This document shows, piece by piece, positions 17,367 to 24,851 of a stretch of 64,000 nt of DNA. The translations under genes were made by a program, and so were the position numbers. Source of the DNA: an uncultured Cytophagales bacterium (lineage in GTDB: Bacteria; Bacteroidota; Bacteroidia; Cytophagales; Cyclobacteriaceae); assembly GCA_913057175.1 (NCBI GenBank), contig CAJXNP010000005.1:284769-348768 (forward strand). Direction: 5' to 3'. The stretch's first letter is position 1, and each line of letters begins with the position of its first letter. The notes below the pieces were generated by a model, which was not told the origin of the DNA, ran no database searches, and saw only the letters and a list, made by a program, of their open reading frames with translations.

Positions 17367-17560
17367 GAGAATGAGCTGGGGGAATGAAAACATTTCTTCG
17401 TCCAACCACTGCCATAAAATCAAATGAAGCAACCTTGTCATGACATTCATCATCGGGAGTTCAGACTGTAAGGAATCAAGCAATCACAGGGAACGGCTTT
17501 GCCAACTACCCTTTGCCAACTACCAACTTAACTTATTATAAATACGCATTTAAAAGCCCA

Positions 17561-18367
17561 TTGAATACCCTGTATAAACTACTGATCAAATCGAATCTCT
17601 TTATCTCCCTTTGTGGATGCTTCTTTTATGCCAGCGGCATAGTGGTTATGAAGGGTTTTTTGGACAGGGTTTCTTATATCCTTCTTGTGGTAATTTTACT
17701 CAGCACCATGCTTATCTACCATGTGTCGCAAAAGCCGTTTTTCACGAGAAAGAGAACAATGATTCAGATTGTTGCCATGGTTTTGGCTTTAGTAATTATT
17801 ATAGGTCTTTCACTTCAACTGGGAAAAAGTTATTTATTATTATTAGCAATCCTGGGAATAGTATCCATTCTCTACAATTCACTTATCAATTTCAATATTC
17901 CTTTTTTGCCTTTGCGTGGCATTCCACTCTTGAAAGTCTTCCTGATAGCGTTTGTCTGGGCCGGAATAGGAGTTTTCTTGCCTTTCTTGGATACACCTGG
18001 TTATGAGATGAGTAAACTTGTAGTTTTTTACCTCTCGCAATTCCTGTTTATTGTGGCCATTACATTGCCATTCGATATCAGGGATTTTTATGGTGACTAT
18101 AGAAAAAACCTGGTCACATTTCCTTCGGTTGTTGGGATTCAGGCGACCAAAGTACTTTCCTATCTATGCTTATTCATTCATAGCCTGGGAATGTTGTACA
18201 TAAATTTCAGGCTTATTTACTTATACATTCCCGTTCTGATCACAGCATTTTTTTTGGTAAAAAGATCCTCCGCCTCTCGGCCAAACTACTATTATTTAAT
18301 TTTTGTTGACGGATTAATCATTCTGCAATTTTTAAGCTTTTATATTAGCCATGAATTTTTAATGTAA
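17561..18367 (+). CDS. UbiA-like prenyltransferase family membrane protein
   Basis: A polytopic membrane protein of about 268 aa with 8-9 hydrophobic segments. A conserved loop (LPFDIRDFYGDYRKNLVTFP) matches the second Asp-rich motif of UbiA-type prenyltransferases. The first Asp-rich motif (NDxxD), expected after the second helix, is not visible; that region reads TMLIYHVSQKPF. It could be a divergent prenyltransferase or a non-catalytic relative. The frame also allows a TTG at 17513, but that would begin inside the CTTTGCCAACTACC repeat, so I prefer the TTG at 17561. It ends 1 nt before the dehydratase start, so the two are probably co-transcribed. Confidence 0.75.
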   Translation: MNTLYKLLIKSNLFISLCGCFFYASGIVVMKGFLDRVSYILLVVILLSTMLIYHVSQKPFFTRKRTMIQIVAMVLALVIIIGLSLQLGKSYLLLLAILGIVSILYNSLINFNIPFLPLRGIPLLKVFLIAFVWAGIGVFLPFLDTPGYEMSKLVVFYLSQFLFIVAITLPFDIRDFYGDYRKNLVTFPSVVGIQATKVLSYLCLFIHSLGMLYINFRLIYLYIPVLITAFFLVKRSSASRPNYYYLIFVDGLIILQFLSFYISHEFLM

Positions 18368-18368
18368 A

Positions 18369-19313
18369 ATGCTACCGATCAGTAAAAACGAAATAGTTAC
18401 CGCCCACCGATGTATTGGCAGTAAAATACATCGAACTCCAATTCTTACTTCGAAATACCTGGATGGTTTGACCAATGGCCAGCTCTTTTTTAAGTGCGAG
18501 AATTTTCAAAAAACCGGCTCTTTTAAGATCAGGGGGGCGACCAATGCCATCATGAACCTTGGCAAAGGAGCTTTAGCGAAAGGTGTTGCTACCCACTCAT
18601 CGGGGAATCATGCACAAGCCCTGGCATTCGCTGCATTAAATATGCAAACAAAGGCGACCGTTGTCATGCCTTCGAGTAGTTCAGCAATCAAAAAAGCTGC
18701 TGTCAGAGAATACGGAGCAGATATCATTGAATGTGAACCGAATCAGGCCTCAAGGGAATCCACTCTTGAGACATTTATTGAGAAAACAGGGGCAACTTCT
18801 ATTCATCCGTTCAATAACTATGATGTGATGACCGGGCAGGCCACCTGTGCAAAGGAGATTCTGGAAGAAATGTCCGATTTGGATTATATCGTGGCGCCGG
18901 TGGGTGGGGGAGGATTATTAAGTGGAACCATTATGTCTGCGCAATATTTTTCTACTTCAACCAAAGTGGTAGCGGCCGAACCAAAAGGTGCCGGAGATGC
19001 CTATCAATCCTGGATGCATGGTGAAATCGTTCCGATTGATCATCCAAACACCATTGCCGATGGATTGTTAACCACGGTTGGGGATAAAACATTTCCAGTC
19101 ATCAGGGAATTTGTCGATGAAATTTTGACCGTTTCGGATGAAGAAATTATCCAATCCATGAAGATAATCTGGGAGCGCATGAAAATTATCATTGAACCAT
19201 CATCTGCGGTTACACTTGCGGCTGTTCTCGCCAACCCCATTAAATTTTCAAACAAAAAAGTGGCCTTAATCCTATCAGGTGGTAATGTAGATTTAAAAAA
19301 ACTTCCTTTTTAA
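18369..19313 (+). CDS. PLP-dependent threonine/serine dehydratase (serine racemase-like)
   Basis: A 314-aa fold-type II PLP enzyme. The Schiff-base lysine is in TGSFKIRGATNA (about residue 50). The substrate loop is SSGNHAQA, and the phosphate-binding glycine loop is VGGGGLLSG. At 314 aa it lacks the C-terminal ACT-like regulatory domain of biosynthetic IlvA, so it fits catabolic threonine dehydratase, hydroxyaspartate dehydratase or serine racemase. These cannot be separated from sequence alone. It follows the UbiA-like gene by 1 nt. Confidence 0.9.
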   Translation: MLPISKNEIVTAHRCIGSKIHRTPILTSKYLDGLTNGQLFFKCENFQKTGSFKIRGATNAIMNLGKGALAKGVATHSSGNHAQALAFAALNMQTKATVVMPSSSSAIKKAAVREYGADIIECEPNQASRESTLETFIEKTGATSIHPFNNYDVMTGQATCAKEILEEMSDLDYIVAPVGGGGLLSGTIMSAQYFSTSTKVVAAEPKGAGDAYQSWMHGEIVPIDHPNTIADGLLTTVGDKTFPVIREFVDEILTVSDEEIIQSMKIIWERMKIIIEPSSAVTLAAVLANPIKFSNKKVALILSGGNVDLKKLPF

Positions 19314-19534
19314 TTGAATTCAAACCGTTGTGCTAATTAATTGAGAGATTATTGAATTAAAATAGACAAATATTCTCCTCCCCGGAGGAGTTAGAGATGG
19401 ACATTTAGAAAAAACTATTTCTCTGTGCCGGGGTTTGATGTCCTCACCAACCGGAAATTGCCTCGACAATGCTCATGATGACACAAGACTTGGCAATTTG
19501 CACTAAATTGACAAAGTAGGGTTAATTGAATTCA
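19310..19534. repeat. 13-bp direct repeats bracketing a hairpin
   Basis: TTAATTGAATTCA occurs at 19310-19322 and again at 19522-19534. Between them lies a hairpin (CTCCTC/GGAGGAG, 19375-19390) within a unit resembling the repeats at 24691 and 63898 (AAATATTCTCC ... GGACATTTA). No gene is visible in 19314-19595. Confidence 0.5.
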
Positions 19535-19553
19535 TTATTAAATTTTCTCCAGG

Positions 19554-19569
19554 TATGATCTAAATCATA
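19554..19569. promoter_or_regulatory. FNR/CRP-type operator upstream of hemN
   Basis: TATGAT-CTAA-ATCATA has perfect 6-bp half-sites with a 4-nt spacer and contains the FNR core TGAT-N4-ATCA. It lies 53 nt upstream of the preferred hemN start. If bound at the usual -41.5, transcription would begin near 19603. Oxygen-responsive control fits an oxygen-independent enzyme. Confidence 0.65.
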
Positions 19570-19622
19570 TAAAAAATCATTCGTCGGGAAGAAATTTGGA
19601 AGACATTTTACCTGGTTTGATT

Positions 19623-20978
19623 ATGAGAGAATTGATCAAAAAATATAATGTCCCAGTACCACGTTATACGAGCTATCCGACTGTCCCGCTTTGGGAAATG
19701 CCCTCGGATCTGGATGATATCTGGCCAGATCTGGTTAAAAAGGCTTTTGATGAAACCAATTCGAAAAGGGGGATCAGCTTATACATGCATTTACCTTTTT
19801 GCGAAAGCCTGTGTACCTATTGTGGTTGTTTTCAGCATATCACGATCAATCACCAGGTTGAAAAGAAATATATTGAGAGTTTATTGAAGGAATGGACGAA
19901 ATACCTTCAGATTTTTGACGAAAAGCCAGAAATAAGAGAGATCCATTTGGGTGGAGGTACACCAACTTTTTTTTCTCCGGAGAATTTAAAATGGTTGATA
20001 AGTGAAATCCTGGCATCATCCGGAAGTAAATTTAAACCGGAGTTTAGCTTTGAAGGTCATCCCAACAATACCAAAAGAGAACACCTGGAAACATTGTTCG
20101 GTTTGGGATTCAGAAGGGTAAGTTTTGGTGTCCAGGATTTTGATCCGAAAATTCAGTATGCGATTAACAGGATCCAGCCCTATGAAAAAGTGGTTAAAGC
20201 CATTTCCGATGCACGGAAGGTAGGATATCGATCGGTTAATTTTGACCTGGTGTACGGGTTGCCATTTCAAAATGAACAAATCGTCAGGAATACTTTTGAG
20301 AAGGTTCTGGCGCTCCGACCGGATCGGATTGCTTATTACAGCTACGCCCATGTTCCCTGGAAGCGTCCCGGGCAGCGGCGCTATTCGGAAAGTGATCTTC
20401 CTGACAATGAATTGAAAAGAAATCTCTACGAAATAGGTCGGGAAAAACTTGAGCAAGCCGGTTACAAGGAAATTGGAATGGATCATTTTGCTCTACCGGA
20501 TGATGACCTTTACCAGGCATTTACATCAGGAAACCTTCACAGAAATTTCATGGGCTATACCGTTACCAATACGGAATTACTTATAGGATTGGGAGCATCC
20601 GCTATCAGTGATGCAAAATATGCCTTTGCGCAAAATGTAAAGAATGTCAAATCCTATCATTCAGCGATGGGAAATAAAGAGGATCAGTTTATCAATGGTC
20701 ATGTATTGACTGATGAGGATCTGAAGGTGCGAGAGCTTATTAAAGAATTGATTTGCCAGGGGAAGGCGAATTTTAGTGAATTTGATATGCACTTAATCCC
20801 TTCCAAAAAAATTAACAAACTTATCACCATGCAAAATGAAGGGTTATTGGAATTTGATGATCATTCCATTCAAATTACCAGCAAAGGAAAAATGTTCGTC
20901 AGAAATATTTGCTCGCTTTTTGATCTGAGGATGGCAAAAGACCAATCCAATCAGCCCAGATATAGTAAGGCTATTTAA
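19623..20978 (+). CDS. hemN: Oxygen-independent coproporphyrinogen III dehydrogenase
   Basis: A 451-aa radical SAM enzyme that decarboxylates coproporphyrinogen III to protoporphyrinogen IX without oxygen. The N-terminus has the HemN signature KKYNVPVPRYTSYPTVP. The iron-sulfur motif is PFCESLCTYCGC (Cys60, Cys64, Cys67, with the extra HemN Cys69). HLGGGTPTF, SFEGHPNN and VNFDLVYGLPFQ follow, and the C-terminal HemN domain is complete. An ATG at 19596 would add nine residues, but family homology and the FNR-type operator at 19554-19569 favour 19623. It abuts a convergent gene (1 nt between stops). Confidence 0.95.
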   Translation: MRELIKKYNVPVPRYTSYPTVPLWEMPSDLDDIWPDLVKKAFDETNSKRGISLYMHLPFCESLCTYCGCFQHITINHQVEKKYIESLLKEWTKYLQIFDEKPEIREIHLGGGTPTFFSPENLKWLISEILASSGSKFKPEFSFEGHPNNTKREHLETLFGLGFRRVSFGVQDFDPKIQYAINRIQPYEKVVKAISDARKVGYRSVNFDLVYGLPFQNEQIVRNTFEKVLALRPDRIAYYSYAHVPWKRPGQRRYSESDLPDNELKRNLYEIGREKLEQAGYKEIGMDHFALPDDDLYQAFTSGNLHRNFMGYTVTNTELLIGLGASAISDAKYAFAQNVKNVKSYHSAMGNKEDQFINGHVLTDEDLKVRELIKELICQGKANFSEFDMHLIPSKKINKLITMQNEGLLEFDDHSIQITSKGKMFVRNICSLFDLRMAKDQSNQPRYSKAI

Positions 20979-21626
20979 CTACTTCTTCTTCAGTGATTTA
21001 AAGAAATCAGCCCAGGCAAATGGATTTAAGAGTGGATTAGGTCGTGCCCCGTACGCATCAAACAAGTAGTCATGACGTTGCTGGACAAGATAGGTGTAAT
21101 TCATACTGGCATCGTTAGGCATCTGCCTGTACATTTGGGCAAGGATAGTCGGATCGAGGTTGTTTTGCATACTCAAAAAGTCCTCATCCTGAGAGGGCCG
21201 CATGGCAAGCACCGCTTCTTTAAATAATTCTTCCGTTGGGTAAGGCATGACGATGGTTTCATCCAGAACGACTGTATCCGATTTCATGGGAACAATCACT
21301 GTTAGGAGATCGTCATTGTGATCGGGAATGATCATGGTTCTTTTTTGATATCCTACTGCGCTGAAAACAACTGTATCACCAACTAAAACAGGAAAAGAGA
21401 AATAACCATAAATATTGGCGGAAGTACCTCTTCGTTTTCCCGGAACATAAACGTGAACTCCCGGAACACCGCTGGTACTGTCTTCTTCTACGACCACCCC
21501 ACTAAATTGAATGACTTTCTCACCATCCTGGGCATTGGCATTAAATACCATCCCAAGCGAAAGCATCAATAAAAAACCAACTAGTATCTGAATTTTTCTT
21601 CCCACAATAACAAAAATAAGTTCCAA
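20979..21626 (-). CDS. Carboxypeptidase-regulatory-like domain protein
   Basis: A 215-aa exported protein. A signal peptide (about 10-32, ending NANAQ) is followed by a CarboxypepD_reg-like beta-sandwich (about 38-120, FSGVVVEEDSTSGVPGVHVYVPGKRRGTSANIYGYFSFPV). A helical tail with DPTILAQMYRQMP follows. Bacteroidota carry many such surface or periplasmic proteins; the specific role is unknown. Its stop abuts that of hemN. Confidence 0.85.
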   Translation of the reverse strand: MELIFVIVGRKIQILVGFLLMLSLGMVFNANAQDGEKVIQFSGVVVEEDSTSGVPGVHVYVPGKRRGTSANIYGYFSFPVLVGDTVVFSAVGYQKRTMIIPDHNDDLLTVIVPMKSDTVVLDETIVMPYPTEELFKEAVLAMRPSQDEDFLSMQNNLDPTILAQMYRQMPNDASMNYTYLVQQRHDYLFDAYGARPNPLLNPFAWADFFKSLKKK

Positions 21627-21781
21627 ATATACATGAATTTCAGCTCAAGGGCAATTTAATAGTTCTTATTTAATAAATTGAACGATCTTTCTATCATCTG
21701 GGATATATTAACATTTATTAACAAATTTTAGTATGATATAGGTATGAAGAGCCTGTTTTCTGACTGTTAAACTGAACCATA

Positions 21782-22165
21782 ATGAGATTAAAAAATTTTA
21801 GCCTTTCCTTTGGAATGCCCATTTTCAGGTCATTGTCAGACGAATCTCGCGTACGGATCCTGAACCTTCTGATCGAAAAAAAGGAAATGTGCATCACTGA
21901 CCTGGAGCAAATTCTTGATTTTACCCAAACAAAAACCTCCCGACATTTATCCTATCTCAAAAATTCGGGTATTGTCAATATCAGAAAACACGACCAATGG
22001 GTATTTTACAGCATCAGGGAGGAGGTTTACGATTTTGTCAACCAGGTGCTCAATTACGTGAAGAAAGATCCTGTCCTGCTGGCCGACCTAAACACCTATA
22101 ACATCATGTACTCCAACAGAGAATTGGCGATCTATAAAATTGAATCGAAGAAATACCTGGCCTGA
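21782..22165 (+). CDS. ArsR-family transcriptional regulator
   Basis: A 127-aa winged-helix protein. The ArsR core is evident: FRSLSDESRVRILNLLIEKKEMCITDLEQILDFTQTKTSRHLSYLKNSGIV, then a wing (RKHDQWVFYSI). No paired cysteines are seen at the usual metal-sensing position of the recognition helix, so a metal ligand is not indicated. It lies 5 nt upstream of the HAD phosphatase on the same strand, so the two form an operon. It probably autoregulates; the inducer is unknown. Confidence 0.9.
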   Translation: MRLKNFSLSFGMPIFRSLSDESRVRILNLLIEKKEMCITDLEQILDFTQTKTSRHLSYLKNSGIVNIRKHDQWVFYSIREEVYDFVNQVLNYVKKDPVLLADLNTYNIMYSNRELAIYKIESKKYLA

Positions 22166-22170
22166 AAAGT

Positions 22171-22863
22171 TTGAAGAAATACAAGCATATATTTTTTGAC
22201 CTGGATGATACCCTTTGGGATTTTAAGAAAAATTCCTGCGAAGCACTTTCATATTTATTTGAAAAATACAGTCTGGAAAATCATGGTATTCAGGAAAAAT
22301 CCCTGCTCGATACCTTTCATTCGATCAATGACCGCTTGTGGAAGCAATACAGTTTTGGGAAAATAGACAAGGAATTTTTGAGATCGAACCGGTTTAAAAT
22401 GATCTTCAGAGAATTGGGGTATGAAAATGATGAGGAAGCCATCAAATTTGGCCATGAATATTTGTCCGTTTGTCCGTTTAACAAAAATCTGGTGGAAGGG
22501 GCGATTGACCTGTTGGATTATCTTTCTCCCAAATACAAGTTACATGTAATCACCAATGGATTTGAGGAAATTGCGCACATAAAATTGCAATCTTCCGGTC
22601 TGGAAAAATATTTCAATCAGGTAATTACTTCAGAAAAGGCCGGAGCGAAAAAACCAGCAAGGAAGATATTTGAATTTGCCCTACAAACATCAAATGCGCT
22701 GGTTCATGATTCGATCATGATTGGCAATGATTCGATCGCCGATATAAAAGGAGCTTTGGATGTGGGCATGGATCAGATCTATTTTAACCCATATTCACAG
22801 GAAATGGAATTTCTTCCTGCCTTCCAGGTAAATTCACTCAAGGAGGTCATGAATTACCTCTAA
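22171..22863 (+). CDS. HAD-family hydrolase, YjjG-type noncanonical nucleotidase
   Basis: A 230-aa HAD phosphatase. Motif I is FFDLDDTLWDF, with the nucleophile and acid aspartates. Motif II is HVITNGF, motif III is the lysine in EKAGAKKP, and motif IV is MIGNDSIADIKGA. The C1 cap and the DDTLWDF variant match the YjjG subfamily, which dephosphorylates noncanonical pyrimidine nucleotides and acts in housecleaning. The annotated start is an in-frame non-ATG codon (TTG) 5 nt behind the ArsR gene, consistent with translational coupling. Confidence 0.9.
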   Translation: MKKYKHIFFDLDDTLWDFKKNSCEALSYLFEKYSLENHGIQEKSLLDTFHSINDRLWKQYSFGKIDKEFLRSNRFKMIFRELGYENDEEAIKFGHEYLSVCPFNKNLVEGAIDLLDYLSPKYKLHVITNGFEEIAHIKLQSSGLEKYFNQVITSEKAGAKKPARKIFEFALQTSNALVHDSIMIGNDSIADIKGALDVGMDQIYFNPYSQEMEFLPAFQVNSLKEVMNYL

Positions 22864-22994
22864 TTTTAGCAATTCAAAATTGTATTTGTTAATTTTCCGG
22901 CCATTACCCTGACCTCAATTTCAGCTGTATCGATCTATTCATTTTCTTCAGAATAGAAGTTAAATAAACGCGAATTTTAAAAACAAACTGATCT

Positions 22995-24620
22995 ATGTCT
23001 ATTGGATTTTTCAACATCCCCAAAGCAGTAAATGAACCCGTATTGGATTACCGGCCAGGATCTCCTGAGCGGAAAGAACTGGAAAAAGCATTAAAGGAGG
23101 GTTTATCAAAAGAAACCGACATTCCCATGTTTATCGGAGGGGAAGAGGTTAGAACTGATAACAAGATTCCCGTAAATCCTCCTCATGATCATCAGCATGT
23201 CTTGGGGTATTATCATTTTGGTGATAAAAGCCATACGGAATTGGCTGTAAAATCTGCTTTGAATGTTCGGGAAGATTGGGCAGCGATGTCATGGGAGCAT
23301 CGGGCAAGTATATTTTTAAAAGCTGCGGATTTGATAGCAGGACCATACCGGTCAAAGATCAATGCGGCAACAATGTTGGGTCAGTCGAAAAATGCCTACC
23401 AGGCGGAAATTGATTCTGCATGTGAACTAATAGATTTCCTTCGATTCAATGTGGAATATATGTCCCAGATTTATTCGGAGCAACCCAATTCCTCTCCAAC
23501 AATCTGGAACAGGTTGGAATATCGTCCGCTCGAAGGATTTATTTTAGCCATCACACCTTTTAACTTCACGGCTATTTCCGGAAATCTTCCATCTGCGCCG
23601 GCTTTGATGGGAAATGTCGTGGTCTGGAAGCCGGCACTCACACAGATCTATGCGGCAAATGTGATCATGGAAGTATTCCGTGAAGCAGGTTTGCCGGACG
23701 GCGTAATTAACCTGATTTTCGTGGATGGTCCGGATGTAGGGGACGTCGTTTTTAGTCATCCGAATTTTGCGGGATTACATTTTACTGGTAGCACAGCGGT
23801 ATTTAAGCAGTTGTGGAAAACAATTGGAAATAACATTGATAAATACAAAGCCTATCCCAGAATTGTCGGAGAAACAGGGGGGAAGGACTTTATTTTGGTT
23901 CACAAATCTGCTAATCCCCAACACGTTGCAACTGGGATGATTAGAGGAGCTTTTGAATATCAGGGGCAAAAATGTTCAGCCGCGAGTCGGGCATATGTCC
24001 CGGACAATTTATGGCCGGAGGTAAAAGATGCCATGCTGCAGGATCTTAAGAAAATAAAAATGGGTCCGGTAGATGATTTCACCAATTTTGTGAATGCAGT
24101 GATCGACGAAAGAGCTTTCGACAAAATCACCCGGTACATTGATGATGCCAAAAAAAGTAAAATGGTTGAGATCATATCAGGAGGGAATTACGATAAGAGC
24201 AAAGGGTATTTCATTGAGCCAACAGTGATCCTTTCTCAGGATCCGAATTACGTGACCATGTACGAGGAAATATTCGGTCCCGTATTGACAGTATATGTGT
24301 ACCAGGCAGAAAGATTTGAAGAAGCTATTTACCTCGTGGATAACACCTCTCCTTATGGATTGACCGGGGCGGTTTTTGCCCAGGATCGTTTTGCCATCGA
24401 ACTGGCTACCAAAAAACTTTCACAAGCCGCGGGTAATTTTTATATCAATGATAAGCCAACCGGTGCAGTGGTGGGTCAGCAGCCATTTGGCGGATCGAGA
24501 GGCTCGGGTACGAATGACAAGGCTGGATCGATGCTCAACCTTTTGAGATGGGTAACTCCACGAAATATTAAGGAGAATTTCAATCCTCCTTCAGAACCCT
24601 GGTATCCTTTCATGGGATAA
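22995..24620 (+). CDS. pruA: L-glutamate gamma-semialdehyde dehydrogenase (P5C dehydrogenase)
   Basis: A 541-aa aldehyde dehydrogenase for the second step of proline catabolism, oxidising glutamate-semialdehyde to glutamate with NAD. Conserved sites: ITPFNFTAISGNLPSAPALMGN (cofactor loop), FTGSTAVF, GETGGKDF (general base Glu), and the catalytic cysteine in YQGQKCSAASR. The C-terminal GAVVGQQPFGGSRGSGTNDKAG is typical of type 1 P5CDH. It is a stand-alone enzyme, not fused to proline dehydrogenase, and no PutA-like gene is adjacent. Confidence 0.96.
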   Translation: MSIGFFNIPKAVNEPVLDYRPGSPERKELEKALKEGLSKETDIPMFIGGEEVRTDNKIPVNPPHDHQHVLGYYHFGDKSHTELAVKSALNVREDWAAMSWEHRASIFLKAADLIAGPYRSKINAATMLGQSKNAYQAEIDSACELIDFLRFNVEYMSQIYSEQPNSSPTIWNRLEYRPLEGFILAITPFNFTAISGNLPSAPALMGNVVVWKPALTQIYAANVIMEVFREAGLPDGVINLIFVDGPDVGDVVFSHPNFAGLHFTGSTAVFKQLWKTIGNNIDKYKAYPRIVGETGGKDFILVHKSANPQHVATGMIRGAFEYQGQKCSAASRAYVPDNLWPEVKDAMLQDLKKIKMGPVDDFTNFVNAVIDERAFDKITRYIDDAKKSKMVEIISGGNYDKSKGYFIEPTVILSQDPNYVTMYEEIFGPVLTVYVYQAERFEEAIYLVDNTSPYGLTGAVFAQDRFAIELATKKLSQAAGNFYINDKPTGAVVGQQPFGGSRGSGTNDKAGSMLNLLRWVTPRNIKENFNPPSEPWYPFMG

Positions 24621-24673
24621 TTTATAATGAAACACAAGACAAGTGCATTTACGAAATGACATCAAGTTATCTG

Positions 24674-24762
24674 ATTTTATCCTGTTAAAAACACCTATAT
24701 TCCCTTTTCGAAAAGGGTGAAGGGGTATGTCCATTTAAAAAAAGTTTTTGACAGGATAAAAT
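24674..24762. repeat. MITE-like inverted-repeat element
   Basis: 19-bp arms, ATTTTATCCTGTTAAAAAC (24674-24692) and GTTTTTGACAGGATAAAAT (24744-24762), pair with one mismatch. An inner palindrome CCCTTTTCGAAAAGGG lies between, followed by GTGAAGGGGTATGTCC. A related left half occurs at 63885. Confidence 0.75.
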
Positions 24763-24851
24763 TTTTAACTGTATCTGCTCTGTAATGACCATTTTGCATT
24801 TGGAAAGATGTGAGGCTCACTTTACCTTTATTTTTCCAAGAATAACTAATC

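Noticed and set aside
17211..17483. 90-aa minus-strand frame
   Set aside because: Most of it is the 14-bp tandem repeat translated (PSALCSLPSALC-type), and it has no homology or start signals.
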